Positions 22,096 through 32,515 of a stretch of DNA of 64,000 bases are shown here, piece by piece. The stretch covers positions 233,273,770-233,337,769 of the forward strand of contig JAUPFV010000005.1 in the NCBI GenBank assembly GCA_036936605.1, in the 5' to 3' direction. This DNA comes from Limnanthes douglasii subsp. nivea. Lineage: Eukaryota; Streptophyta; Magnoliopsida; Brassicales; Limnanthaceae. Every line of letters begins with the position of its first letter. Position 1 is the stretch's first letter. A model generated the notes under the pieces. The model made no database searches, was not told where the DNA came from, and saw only the letters and a list, made by a program, of their open reading frames with translations. Position numbers and translations under genes: made by a program.

Positions 22096-23200
22096 TCGTT
22101 GCAAGTTTCCATCGACCACAGAGAGGAGGCTTCCACGTTAGGTATGCTACTTTCTTTTTCTTGATGAGATGATTGATATAGTCCAATCCTATTGCTGTAT
22201 TTTCAAAATAATTCCAGTTCTTCTGTTTACTAATGTTAGTTTTATATATGCAAGGAACCATGAACCTAATATGATTGATCAGAAAGAATATGAGAGAATG
22301 AACCCCCTTTCATCTTAACTTAATTTCTAGGCTGCTAGATAATCCAATTGATAATGACTAAGAGATTAGTCCTAATATGAATGTTGATTGGAGATGACCA
22401 GAACTAACACCTTGCATGGGAATTGGAGACATGAATACTAATATTAACCTTGAAAAGATCTGTAAAATATGAACATAAACTCCAAGAAAAAGAACAAGAT
22501 ACAAAAGATAGTTAGTAGTTTCAAGGTTTCTGCAAAACTGACACTAGATACAATTATATATGTTTAGATTGCATAATAGAATCAACGGGGAAAATCTTTC
22601 GAATGAGCCTCCACTGTAAAATAAGAATTTTTTTGGGGGTAATTTGATTCCAAATCTTATAGGGAATAATTACTATAGATAAGTGTGATTCTTTGAAGAG
22701 TGTTTTTAAAATTAAACAACCATCTTTAGAAAGAGACCAAACAATAGTGTCTCTTTCCTAGTTATTAATGGGTAACTTAGTAATAAGATTATACATGTAA
22801 GGAAATAGAATAGGACTTATCCTATTCAGTTTCCAAACATTGTTCATCCAGACCACTTGATGTGATTTTTAGCGTAGTTTTTTTTTATCTTAGATAGTTT
22901 TCTATATGTAGAGGAACCATGCCTAGAATAGTTTAAGTCAAGCGAATGATTGTCTTTGCAATATATGTTGTGTAGGAGGTTGGCCCAAAGAAAGTTTATA
23001 TCTCTAAATCTGATTCATAGCTTACAAGAATATGCCTTTTGAAAGTCACTTAGGTTTCTCGTGTTGAGACCTCCCTAGCTGAACTGTTTGCAGTTAGTTT
23101 GCCAATTTGACCAGTGGATTATGTTGGATTCATTGCTTGAACCCCATAGAAATTTGTTGAGAATTAATTCTATATGAGTGATGATGGTGTTAGGAAACAT
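22096..23200 (-). pseudogene. LINE 1 C-terminal region: zf-RVT linker and RNase H start
   Basis: Around 23000-23150 the minus strand gives FLWGSSN, IIHWSNWQTNC and GGLNTRNLSDFQKAYSCKL, the block downstream of plant LINE RT. At 22100-22180 TWKPPLCGRWKLATKN matches the start of the RNase H domain (W-x-PP-x-G-W-x-K-x-N). The remainder of RNase H is displaced to 18560-18640. Confidence 0.65.
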
Positions 23201-23549
23201 CAGACTTTGCATCCAATAAGAGGGATAACTATTAGAACAGAATTGATAAGCATTAAAGTGCCTTTATAATATATTTTTTTATTTTCCCAATCAATCATTT
23301 TTGTCCAGATCTTGTCCAAGAGAGAAGACTAGTTGTTTATGTTGTTATTAGTGTTAAGAGGGATTCTCAAGTAAGTTGTAGGTAGATAACCAGTACTAAA
23401 ACAAGTATGAATAGTCATTGAATTAATCATATATTAAGGAATATTGTTGAAAATAATAATCATTATTTTCTCCTTGTTTATCACTTGACCATAAATTTCT
23501 TGATAGTTTTATAAGAAGTCACCTATGAATTTCATTGAAGTAGTTATTT

Positions 23550-24600
23550 ATAAGTGAGAAAATTAATATCATCGGTAAAATCTAGGCAATGAATGCTCAT
23601 ATATCTTCTACATGAGTATTTAAAAGATTTATTAGTTTCAAACAATTAATTAATTCCTCTAATAAGGACTTACTCGGCCATAATAAAGAGACTAGGAGAC
23701 AATGGGTCTCCTAGTCTCACACCCCTTTTAGTCTGAAAATAACCAATAGCTCTTCCATGAATTAAAATAGAAACATAGACAGAATCAATAAGGCTACTTA
23801 TTATGTTAATAAATATATTTTCGAAACTAAAATATTTGAGAACCTTAATGATAAAGTTATGAGAAAGGTTATCGAACGCTTTTGATATATCGACTTTTAT
23901 CATAATGTTACTAGTTTTGGGACTATTTTTCAGGTCGTGTATTAGCTCCTTTACAGTGATAATGTTATCTTGAATAGTTATATCCTCCACGTAGGATCCC
24001 GACACGTTATAAATAAATTTTTTTAGAAGAATGTTGGTCAATATATTATTCAAAATTTTAGATTTTGTTTAACATGGTGCACATTCTACTACGCCTGAAA
24101 TGTTTCCGTTTTGATGGGTTGCATGTTTTTAGAATTAAGCAAAGACAAGTAGTCATTTTTCCCTTGGGGATATCATGACCTAGGATGAATGATTTCAATG
24201 CATTGCAGAGTACTTCTTTGATTATCTTCCAGCAAGTTAAGAAGAAGCATTTGTTAAATCCGTCGATTCCAGCTGCGATAGATTCCTTGAAGTTTTGAAT
24301 GATTTTGAAGATTTTTTATTCAATTGGAGCAACAACCAATAAGCATTATCTTCATAATTAACAATTTTAGGTATTAAATTAAATAAGGTTTCATTCATAT
24401 TACTCATTTATTCATCAATATTATAGTAAGAATGGGAATTGAGAGTATTCTTGAAATAGTTTTCAGCAGAGTTGTTGATTTGATCCTCATATATAATCCA
24501 AGTGTTGTTGATTTTAATACTTGATATTTTACTTCTTCTTCTTTTCTTTTTAACATGGTTGTGAAAAACGTTTGTATTTCTATCTCCATCCCTTATTCAA
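23550..24600 (-). pseudogene. LINE 1 reverse transcriptase
   Basis: The 127-codon frame 23670-24053 holds MIKVDISKAFDNLSHNFIIK, then IHGRAIGYFQTKRGVRLGDP and LSPSLF, the A and B blocks of LINE RT. A different frame at about 23566-23577 gives LDFTDDINF, the catalytic box (F-x-D-D). The N-terminal third is decayed. Confidence 0.88.
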
Positions 24601-24830
24601 TTAGTATAATAACATTTTCAAAACCAGAACTCTTCCTCTATTGTTAACGCAAGAAGATGCTTTGCTTTAGGTCTGAAGTGGTTGTTTTTGTCTTCAAGGT
24701 TGTTAGAATTCGGATAGATTTCTTCCATAGCTATGATAGATTCTTTAGTGGCAAAGAATTTATCGAAAATATTTCCAAAATATTTCTTGTTCTATTCCAT
24801 TTAGGAAACTTTGAGCCCTTTAATTTTATT

Positions 24831-25691
24831 CTAGAAGATGAACATAGAAAATCCCTCTATGGATTGATTCCAATCAGTTTCAACTAGGTTTAGAAAGTTG
24901 TTGTCAAGAATCCACATATTTAAAAAATTGAAACTTGAGTTGTGCTTGATACTATCTCTAGTGATGCCAGTACACAAAGGAGTGTGGTCCGAGCAAGTAC
25001 GGGCCATGTGAGTCACTTTGGTTTCATAGAAATAGTCATTCCAAACCTGATTATAGAGATTTTTGTCTAGACATCTCCACTTAGTCTTGTTAGTCCAAGT
25101 AACTTTAATGTCAATGTATCCAACGTTTTCAAAACAACAATCTTAAATCATATCATTAAACTCTTCAACACTTTGATTGCTGAAAGTATTACAACCAAGC
25201 TGCTAAGAAGGAGAACTTATAATGTTGAAATCACCATGAACGAGCCAATCTTTGACAGTGTTAAAAATATGTCTAAGAGTCTTCCACAAGTTAAATCGGT
25301 TAGTTCTTTGACATTTAGCATAGACAGAAGTAAGATAAAATGTTTTGTTTAAGAAATAAAACTTTATATCAGTATGAAGACACTACTCATGATCCATCAG
25401 ATCATTGATCTTGATCTCTGCCTTCCAAAACAACCATATTTTATTAGAAATATTGGCCACAACTCTATCAAAACCCATCTTATTAGTATTAAACTCTCGA
25501 CAGTAAATATTGATAATAAGTTCTTTAATTATGAGAAGTTTGATATTGTCTTTACTAATAATAGAATTCCACTTGTGAACAGAAGACTTGTTGTCGATCC
25601 CACGTATATTCCACCTTAGGTTTTGAATCATTAAGACTTGTGAACGTAGATATTTTAGGCTATGCGAACTGCAGAGACTTGATGATGACAT
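24831..25691 (-). pseudogene. LINE 1 endonuclease
   Basis: Frame 25383-25691 has NLRWNIRGIDNKSSVHKWNS, the start of the apurinic-type endonuclease (NWNxRGLN pattern). Frame 24831-25016 has HMARTCSDHTPLC and FLNMWILDNNFLNLVETDWN, the S-D-H-x-P catalytic end. Between them the frame is broken. Confidence 0.8.
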
Positions 25692-26105
25692 AGGGATTTT
25701 CTTTTTATTTATTTCCGGTTTCAGCTTCCTGTTACGAATTGTTTGAAAACTGGTATCTATATTTTACTTCTTTAGGATAGGAGTTAGAGGGCATCTTCCA
25801 ATATTTTCTTAGTTTGGTGTGTGATTTCTAGTAGAACCTATGTTAGATAGAATAGATGGAGATAACTTTTAGTCACTATTTAATGATTTAATTACTTCTA
25901 TGATCTCATCCGCATTATCATTCTTGTTCATCTGCTCTCTCATTAATTAATTTTCTTTGATGATCTTATAACTTGAATCCTTATTTTTTATCTTCTTATT
26001 AGTGGTTTTATTCAAGACCTGATCATTTATCTTTGAAGGTTCCTGAGACTTGTTATTTTCTTCAATACTTTGGCTCTGGGAACCATCTTGAAGAACAATT
26101 ATCGA

Positions 26106-26753
26106 TTACTTTATTGTGGTAAGTTTATTGTTTGTTGTTTCTAGCTTAGGGTCTCGTTTTTCCTTCTTGTTTTGAATGATAATAGTAAGATTTTTGTAGT
26201 TGTTTATATTGTGGCCTATATGTTTGCAAGACTGACAGTAAAGAGAGATGTTCTTGTAGCTAACATCAATCCAACATCCCTCATTTTCACTGAAACCCTC
26301 CCATATAGTATTCTGGATATTATGAGTAACATACATCTAGATCCAGACACAACACGCATACATTATATAATGTTGTGTTCCGGTCTGGCACACAAGAGGA
26401 AGACCTATAGTAAATGCTATTGTTTCAATGATTTCTTCGTTAAACATATATTCCAGAATTCTTGAAAGCCGAATCCAAATAGGGGTTATTGAGTTTTTGC
26501 TTTTTGTATTGAATGCAAACGTCCATTTCAAAACCGGCATGACAAAATGACCAATAGTCCATACAATTTTTGACCAAATCTTGCTAATATCTTATTTGAG
26601 AGAGAACTTCATTAGTATGTGGTGAGAATCCAAGTCTGAAATACTATAAACACATGGAAATTTTTAATCACTCAAGAATTTTGTTAAAAGTAATCTTTTA
26701 GGAATACCTGTAGAGAATTTACCAATTAAAGTAAATTTAGTGTTTGTCATCAT
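26106..26753 (-). pseudogene. LINE 1 ORF1 (DUF4283-like, CCHC)
   Basis: Start chosen at the double ATG at 26751-26753 (MMTNTKFTLIGKFSTGIPKR). It continues through DLDSHHILMKFSL, KIVWTIGHFVMPVLKWTFAF, ITPIWIRLSRILEYMFNEE and IGLPLVCQTGTQ, the DUF4283 pattern of plant LINE ORF1 proteins, to WIDVSYKNISLYCQSCKHIG followed by HN, a C-x2-C-x4-H type knuckle. ORF1 proteins bind the LINE RNA. Several stops break it. Confidence 0.75.
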
Positions 26754-26862
26754 AGTTTATTTAACATGCTTAGGAATCTCCAGGAAGATGTGATCTTTTT
26801 AGTGGCTGAACGATTTGGATTGAAGTCCTGGTTTGATTGAGCTATTCTAAATAGGTCTACAT

Positions 26863-27212
26863 TGATGAGTCCGAAAATTTTCACCACTCACTGTAGAAAC
26901 CGGACAGGGGAAATTTGGACAAAAGCAACCTACTGAACCATCCGAACTGGACAAAAGCACTAAAAACTAATCACCTTTTGACTAAGCTAGTTGCTAATCT
27001 GCTTAATAAACTAATGAGTTTTTTAACTTGACCCGGTTTCATAAGTTTGACCCGAAAGCCCATGTGGCCCATAGTTAAGGGTATAAATATCCAACCACTT
27101 TCATTAATGAAGGTACTGAACATTTAATACAACCAGCAGCTCAAATCTCTCACTACAAAACACTTAAACATTAAATACTTTTGAAACATCACAAACACCT
27201 GACCAAATTACC
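26863..27212 (+). repeat. copy A 5' LTR, 3'-truncated
   Basis: Matches 37499-37848 closely, starting TGATGAGTCC. Then it switches at TTACCC directly into gag sequence, losing the last part of the LTR (about 25 bp), the PBS, the leader and the gag N-terminus. The TATA-like GTATAAATA lies near 27080. Confidence 0.9.
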
Positions 27213-28550
27213 CATTGTCTTCCAAGATACTGTCCGGAAACCTTCCTAAGAGGTTTGACTGTACAAAGATGGAAAAATATGATGGTATTAAAGATCCAGA
27301 TAATCAGCTGGGGCAATTCAAAAAATTTATGATGAATTTTGACAATGATGATAAGTTGCTTTGTAGAGCGTTCTCCCAGTCTTTTACGGGGAGTGCTCTG
27401 AAGTGGTATAATAGTCTGCCACAGGGCTGCATCAGAAATTTTGATACTTTTTTGGTGGCCTTCCGGAGGTAGTTTCTTGGAAGTAAGGAAGTGAAGGGCA
27501 ATGAAGACACTATTATCCATTGTGCCCAAGAACCAAATGAATTCTTGAAATAATTTATAAGTCGCTTTGTGAACACCAAGAATGGATTAGCTGATTTCTT
27601 TGAACAAATAGCAATAGCTTCTCTAAGGTAGGGTTTGAACCCTGGTAATTTGGCTGATTCAGTAACCAGAAAGAAAGCCATGACTTGGGGTGGTTTACTG
27701 AATCAAGTGGGGAAACAAATCAATATAGATGAAACGAAGAAGAGCGGGGTGCATAGGCAGGTGATATCGGCCCCAACTGCACCAAACCAGAACCAGAATC
27801 AGTCGGGGTACAAGGCTAAAGAAGCCGGACAGGGTCCCAGCAGGGCAAAGGCTCAATCCCACCCAGCACCAGCTCAGAGCCAACAATCCAAAAATAAGCG
27901 AGGGCCTTGGTTTCAACCGGAGTGGTTTGCCGAGTTGAAAGAGAATGTGGCAACCATCTATAACAAAATAAAAGACGAAGTACATTTTAGGAAGCCAGCT
28001 GCACTCCAATCTCCTAGGGAAAGTCGTAATAATTGTTTTTACCAATATCATCATGATATTGGTCATAATACAGAAGATTGAATCGCTTTGAAACAAGAGG
28101 TGCAAAATTTGATTGAAAGAGGAAAGTTGGGTGCTTATGTTAAAAGAAGAAGTGGAAATAGGTTGGATAATGCTCATCGGACTGGCCCAACAAACAACGC
28201 AAGGACATTGGCTCCGGATGGGGCTATGGTGATAATTGAAAGATTTGATGTGGAGTCAGAGTATTTGGATCCTAATCCAACCCGGAATAAGGTGGGCGTT
28301 ATCACACCATATTTGGCGGGGACGGTGTCCGGGCTCATCAGCTTTTTTGAGTCACTTACCAAATTTGGGGGGGACACCATGAATGCACCGACTGCTTCTT
28401 CGAGGAAGAGGCATGTTCATACCCTGGCTACTCAACTTGAAGGAGGCATGATTTCCTATCAGTCGCAAATTCCTTTTCCCTTCATTATTTTTGATGAAGA
28501 TGATTTGAGGGACATAGTTGGTCCCCATGAAGATGTTGTGGTAATAGGAG
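27213..28550 (+). pseudogene. copy A gag
   Basis: One frame is followable through in-frame stops at 27472, 27552, 27629 and 28079. Segments include SGNLPKRFDCTKMEKYDGIK, KLLCRAFSQSFTGSALKWYN with SLPQGCI (the gag core), KAMTWGGLLNQVGKQI, a Gln/Asn/Pro-rich linker and CFYQYHHDIGHNTED, the place of a zinc knuckle with its first cysteine kept. The N-terminal part is missing because of the deletion at the LTR junction. Confidence 0.88.
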
Positions 28551-28950
28551 CATCCATTGGGGGCAATGACATTATAAAATTTTTGGTGGACACCAGAATT
28601 TCAGCCAATATCCTCTTTTTAACTTCCTCTAAACAAATGAAGAATCCAGCAGTGATTCAACGTTCGAACCGGTCAATTGTGGGTTTCACTAGAAGCTCGA
28701 CGGACGTGATCGGGGAGTTTGAGGATGAGGTTTTGTTGGGCAAGGGCCCTTTTAAGAATATGGTCAGAGTACTTTTTATTATGGTGGATTGTCCCACAAG
28801 CTACAATGCCATTTTAGGAAGATCTTGGCTCTCTAGGATGCATGTTGTGGCTTCAACAGTCCACCAATGTTTAAATTACGTTGTGCAAGGACAAGTGGGA
28901 GTTGTTCGAAGTAGTCAAAAGATAGCAAGGGAGTGTTATGCAACAACACT
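28551..28950 (+). pseudogene. copy A protease
   Basis: Same frame as gag. The active site reads FLVDTRISANIL where copy C keeps LVDTGSSANIL, so the catalytic D-T-G is lost. MVDCPTSYNAILGRSWLSRM closes the domain. It is then interrupted by foreign DNA after ARECYATTL. Confidence 0.88.
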
Positions 28951-28959
28951 GACCCCTCG

Positions 28960-29420
28960 AACTTTGGGGGTGTTCTATGGAATCCTAGTATTTCTGTGAC
29001 TATGATGGCAGTTAGCACCAAGCATATCACTTATAGAGTGGAGATTGAAAATAAAGTTTTTTTGGCAAGCTTTGTTTATGTAAGGTGTGACAGAGAGGAG
29101 AGGGATATTGGGGCTTAGAATCAGTTGCCTTGGTTGGTGGGTGGAGACTTTACTTTAATGTGGTGGCTGTGGCATCTGAAAAGAAGAGTAGATGTGACAT
29201 ACATATTGGGGAAGTTCAGGACTTTACAGATTTTGAATTGCAAGCTGTTTTAGTTGATGCATGTTTTGTGGGATCTCAATTCACTTGGTGCAATAATGAG
29301 TAAGTTTTTGCTATATCTTATGGGAGACTTGACAGGGTTTTGGTCAATCATGTGTGCCTCAATGAAATGCCAGTGCTCAAAGTTGTTCATTTGGCAAGGA
29401 AGCATTCTGATCATTCATCG
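28960..29420 (+). pseudogene. LINE endonuclease fragment inside copy A
   Basis: Shifting plus frames give LWNPSISVTMMAVSTKHITY, FLASFVYVRCDREERDI, NQLPWLVGGDFT and SQFTWCNNE, then SYGRLDRVLVNHVCLNEMPV and ARKHSDHSSYS. This is the middle and end of a plant LINE endonuclease (GDFN and SDHSP blocks). It is not the same subfamily as LINE 1 or 2 in this window. Confidence 0.8.
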
Positions 29421-29519
29421 TATTCCGACTTCCCCATAGCCTCCGGTAGCACAGTCGAGACAACAATGGGTTCTCTGCCCCTGCGGGGATGGAGTGACAG
29501 AAGTTTTGAGAATTCAAGA
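29421..29519 (+). pseudogene. rrn23: plastid 23S rRNA 3' end and spacer (NUPT)
   Basis: TATTCCGACTTCCCC, GCCTCCGGTAGCACAG and GGTTCTCTGCCCCTGCGGGG are, with few changes, the 3' end of the chloroplast 23S rRNA gene followed by the 23S-4.5S spacer. The join to LINE sequence is abrupt at about 29420. Confidence 0.92.
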
Positions 29520-29622
29520 GAAGGTCACTGCGAGACGAGCCGTTTATGATTACGATGGATGTCAAGTGGAAGTGCGGTGATGTATGCAACTGAGGCATCC
29601 TAACAGACTGGTAGAATTGAAC
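29520..29622 (+). pseudogene. rrn4.5: plastid 4.5S rRNA copy in the nucleus (NUPT)
   Basis: The 103-nt chloroplast 4.5S rRNA is present over its full length, from GAAGGTCACTGCGAGACGAG to GGTAGAATTGAAC, with several substitutions relative to the highly conserved plastid sequence. Plastid rRNA does not tolerate such changes freely, so this is a nuclear copy that has drifted. Confidence 0.93.
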
Positions 29623-29810
29623 CTTGTTCCTATATGACCCGATCAATTCGATCAGGCACTCTTCATCTATTTTCATTGTTCAACTTTTGACAACATCAAA
29701 AAACCAAAAGCTCTGCCCTTTCTCTCTACCTATCCAAGGGATGGAAGGGCGGAGGCCTTTTGCCTTAGCTTCTAGAGTTCGCTGCTTTTCCCAGGGCCGC
29801 TTATACTGCT
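29623..29810 (+). other. plastid 4.5S-5S spacer remnant
   Basis: TGACCCGATCAATTCGATCA, TCTATTTTCATTGTTCAAC and CCAAAAGCTCTGCCC follow the plastid spacer order. The match fades near GGCGGAGGCC at about 29750-29810, and the 5S gene itself is not recognisable. Confidence 0.8.
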
Positions 29811-29950
29811 CACCTTTGTTTGGCTTGATATATTCATTCAGTAAAAATACAAACTAAAACTACACCAAGCCACTATAGAAGCTAATAAGATAGAAGGGCG
29901 AGCTATATGTAACAATTTCGTGAGCAGCAATTGAACTGAACGTTCCAAGT

Positions 29951-30025
29951 GTATGCAGCAGGAATCAAACCTACAAATTTGCCTCCTTATTAGGTTGGGA
30001 ATTTTAACCATTCAGCAAAGAGACT
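29951..30025 (-). pseudogene. tRNA-Ile(CAU)-like relic
   Basis: The minus strand reads GCTGAATGGTTAAA, a changed anticodon arm, and GCAAATTTGTAGG with TTTGATTCCTGC, close to the D and T arms of the organellar tRNA-Ile(CAU). The anticodon arm no longer pairs well. It may have come with the neighbouring plastid DNA, though in plastids this gene is not next to 4.5S. Confidence 0.4.
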
Positions 30026-30271
30026 TATTAAGAGAACTAGGAGGTTTTGGTATTCCTTATTGAGTTTCCTTTTCTCCTGTTAAAGGAGATTCGAGAAAAG
30101 ATGGAAAAGGAAGACGTGTTTCCAGAACAAAGAAAATACGGGTTGAGAAACGAAAGTTAGAAAGGTTAGACAAGATTGGAATGGGCATAGGAACATGTAT
30201 TGATGTACCAGATCGACTAATGCTCCCAGGTTGATGCGATGTATTCCACCAGTTGACTGAAGACTTGATTA

Positions 30272-31680
30272 TTGGTAGTTCGGATCAGTGATGATTATCA
30301 GTTGGAGTGGCCCTCTGGTGGAGAGGGTGAAATTGATGACCCCAGAGAGACCCTTGGTGTTTTAATACCAATTGAAGAGGTTGAAACTCACTCTCTCGCT
30401 GAAGGAAGAAACGTCAAGATCGGATCTAGGATGACATCAGAACTGAAGAGTAAAATGCTATCTTTTTTAACAGACCATCAACATGTTTTTGCTTGGTGCA
30501 ATGTTAACGTAACCGAAGTACCAGCAGATGTTATATCACACCAACTATCCATCCGAAGAGATATAACACCTGTTGTACCAAAGTGTTGTACAAAAGAGGA
30601 GAGCTTTTTCTAAAGAGAAAGCTGATGTCATAGTTCAAGAGGTTGACCGGCTTACTAAGACGGGGCACATAAAGGAATCCCAGTACCCTTTATGGACAAC
30701 CAATCCGGTATTAGTAAAAAAGAAACATGGAAAATGGAAAATGTGCATCGACTTTACAAACATTAATAGGGCTTGCCCAAAAGACCTATATCGGGTTCCT
30801 CGTATCGATCAGTTAGTGGACTCCACGTCTAGAAACAAGTTGTTGTCCTTTATGGATGCCTTCTCTGGGTATAATCAGATTCAAGTGGATCCGAAGGATC
30901 AAGAACACATCACTTTTGTTACTGATAAGGGCCTTCAAGTGATGCCTTTTGGGTTAAAGAATGTTGGGGCTACTTATTAGAGGTTGGTGAATAAAGCTTT
31001 TGCTAATCATATTTGAAGAAACATGGAAGTCTACATTGATGACTTGATGGTAAAGAGTGTGGAAGAAGAACTACACTTGGAAGATCTGCAATAAACGTTT
31101 GCTAACTTGGTAAAAGTTAATTTAAAGTTGAACCTAGAAAAGTGTGTTTTCGGAATGCAGTCCGAGAAGTTTTTGGGGTATGTGATAAGTGAGAAAGGGA
31201 TACAGCCTGATCCAGACCATCTTAGTGCTTTATTGCAGATGGGGCTTCCTCAGAATATTAAAGAAGTACAAAGATTGACAGGAAGGTTAGCTGCTCTAAA
31301 CCGTTTTATCTCAAGCTCTTCGTATAGGTGTGCCCCGTTTTTCCAAACTTTAAAGGGTGCAAACGAATTCAACTGGTCTCCACAGTGCGACCAGGCTTTC
31401 GATGAAATTAAAAAAAAACTTATCCTCCCCCAAAACCTTGTTTAAGCCTGTTGATGAACAGCCACTGTACATATATTTAGCAGTCTCTGATTGTGCGATA
31501 AGTGCAGTGCTAGTAAGGGAGGTAGATAATTATCCTCGTCCGGTGTACTACATCAGCAAAAGCTTGATAGATGCTGAAAAGAGGTATTTAAAACTTGAAA
31601 AACTAGCACTAGCTTTAGTAATTGCTGCTAGGAAAATGAGACCTTACTTTCAGTCTCATTCGATCATTGTCTGAACGTCT
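30272..31680 (+). pseudogene. copy A reverse transcriptase and RNase H
   Basis: MLSFLTDHQHVFAW, SHQLSIRRD, then KKKHGKWKMCIDFTNINRAC, LLSFMDAFSGYNQIQVDPKD, VMPFGLKNVGATY, and after a stop EVYIDDLMVKS, the intact catalytic box. The thumb CVFGMQSEKFLGYVISEKGI and RNase H (PVYYISKSLIDAEKRYLKLE with KLALALV) follow. There are in-frame stops at 30978, 31014 and 31092 and a frameshift in the A-run near 31415. Copy C lacks the first part (30272-30520 equivalent). Confidence 0.9.
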
Positions 31681-31833
31681 TTTCCCTTGAAAAACGTTCT
31701 TCAAAAGGCGGGTGTATCAAGCAGAATGACCAAATGGTTAGTGGAGTTGGGGGACTATGATATTGACTTTGCCCCTTGAACTGCAGTCAAGGCTCAGTTT
31801 GTTGCTGATTTCCTAGTTGAATTCCATTCGGAC

Positions 31834-32515
31834 ATGGACACTAAGCAAGAAACAGGGGAAAACACTAAGATAGAATGGGTTTTCCGGACTGATGGTGGAT
31901 CAAGTACCATGGGTTGTGGTGCTGGGATATGTTTAACCTCTCCGTACGGCGACAAAATGTACCAGGCTATATGTTTTGCTTTCAGGGCTTCTAATAATGA
32001 GTCAGAATATGAAGCTGCTATAGCTGGTTTAAAGTTAGCCCTAATTTGTGGAGCCAAAAGGGTCAGGTTAATGAGTGATTCTCAGCTTCTTATCCATCAT
32101 GCACAAGGTCAATCCGAGGAAAAAAAGGAGCAGTTGATTAAATATTTATTCATTCTTAAAGAAGTGGCACATAACTTCAAAGACATCACCTATGAGCGCA
32201 TACCCCGAACATAAAATACGCTAGCAGACTCCTTGGCAACCATAACATATTCTGAGTCCTACCTATGGATTCATGTGCAAGAGTGCCCATCCATTCAACT
32301 CAGTCAGAGCAAGGAGGATGAGGAATGTTTAAATATACAAGTGAGTCAACCTAAAGACTGGACGTATCCACTTTTTCAATACATCTCAGATGGCATCTTG
32401 CCTCCGGAAAAAGCGGTTGCAAGAAAAGTGAAGTATAAGGCTCGTGGATTTGTAATCCTAAGAGACGTTCTTTACAAGACATCTTTTAGTAGACCTCTCG
32501 TGTGATGTTTGGGCA
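31834..32515 (+). pseudogene. copy A second (archaeal-type) RNase H and linker
   Basis: WVFRTDGGSSTMGCGAGICL carries the D-G-S-S motif; ASNNESEYEAAIAGLKLALI the S-E-Y-E-A motif; RLMSDSQLLIHHAQGQ the catalytic aspartate. This extra RNase H next to integrase is characteristic of the Tat lineage. A TAA at 32212 interrupts before the N-x-x-ADSLA end. Confidence 0.88.

Larger units (their letters stand above)
22096..26857 (-). mobile_element. LINE 1 (L1-type non-LTR retrotransposon), main part
   Basis: Minus-strand order: ORF1 with a DUF4283-like domain and zinc knuckle (26106-26753), endonuclease (24830-25691), reverse transcriptase (about 23550-24600), zf-RVT and linker (22260-23200), start of RNase H (22096-22260). 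This is the layout of plant L1 elements that carry RNase H. Everything is frameshifted. The 5' end is bounded by the TACAT duplication of copy A, and the 3' end is cut off by the LTR fragment to the left. Confidence 0.85.
28950..30270 (+). other. chimeric insertion in copy A (LINE + plastid DNA + unknown)
   Basis: Copy A leaves its own sequence after the protease (about 28950) and regains it at about 30270 (DDYQLEWPSGGEGEID, start of the RT region). The intervening 1.3 kb consists of a LINE endonuclease piece (28960-29420), plastid 23S-4.5S rDNA (29421-about 29810) and an unassigned stretch with a tRNA-like relic (29951-30025). No terminal repeats or TSD were seen. It may be filler DNA from break repair. 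Confidence 0.75.

Noticed and set aside
29421..29810. Plastid contamination of the assembly
   Set aside because: The plastid-like DNA carries many substitutions and is flanked by LINE and gypsy sequence on both sides, which fits a drifted nuclear insertion better than contamination.
29951..30025. Functional tRNA gene
   Set aside because: The D and T arms resemble tRNA-Ile(CAU) but the anticodon arm does not pair and the acceptor stem is poor, so it is listed only as a relic.
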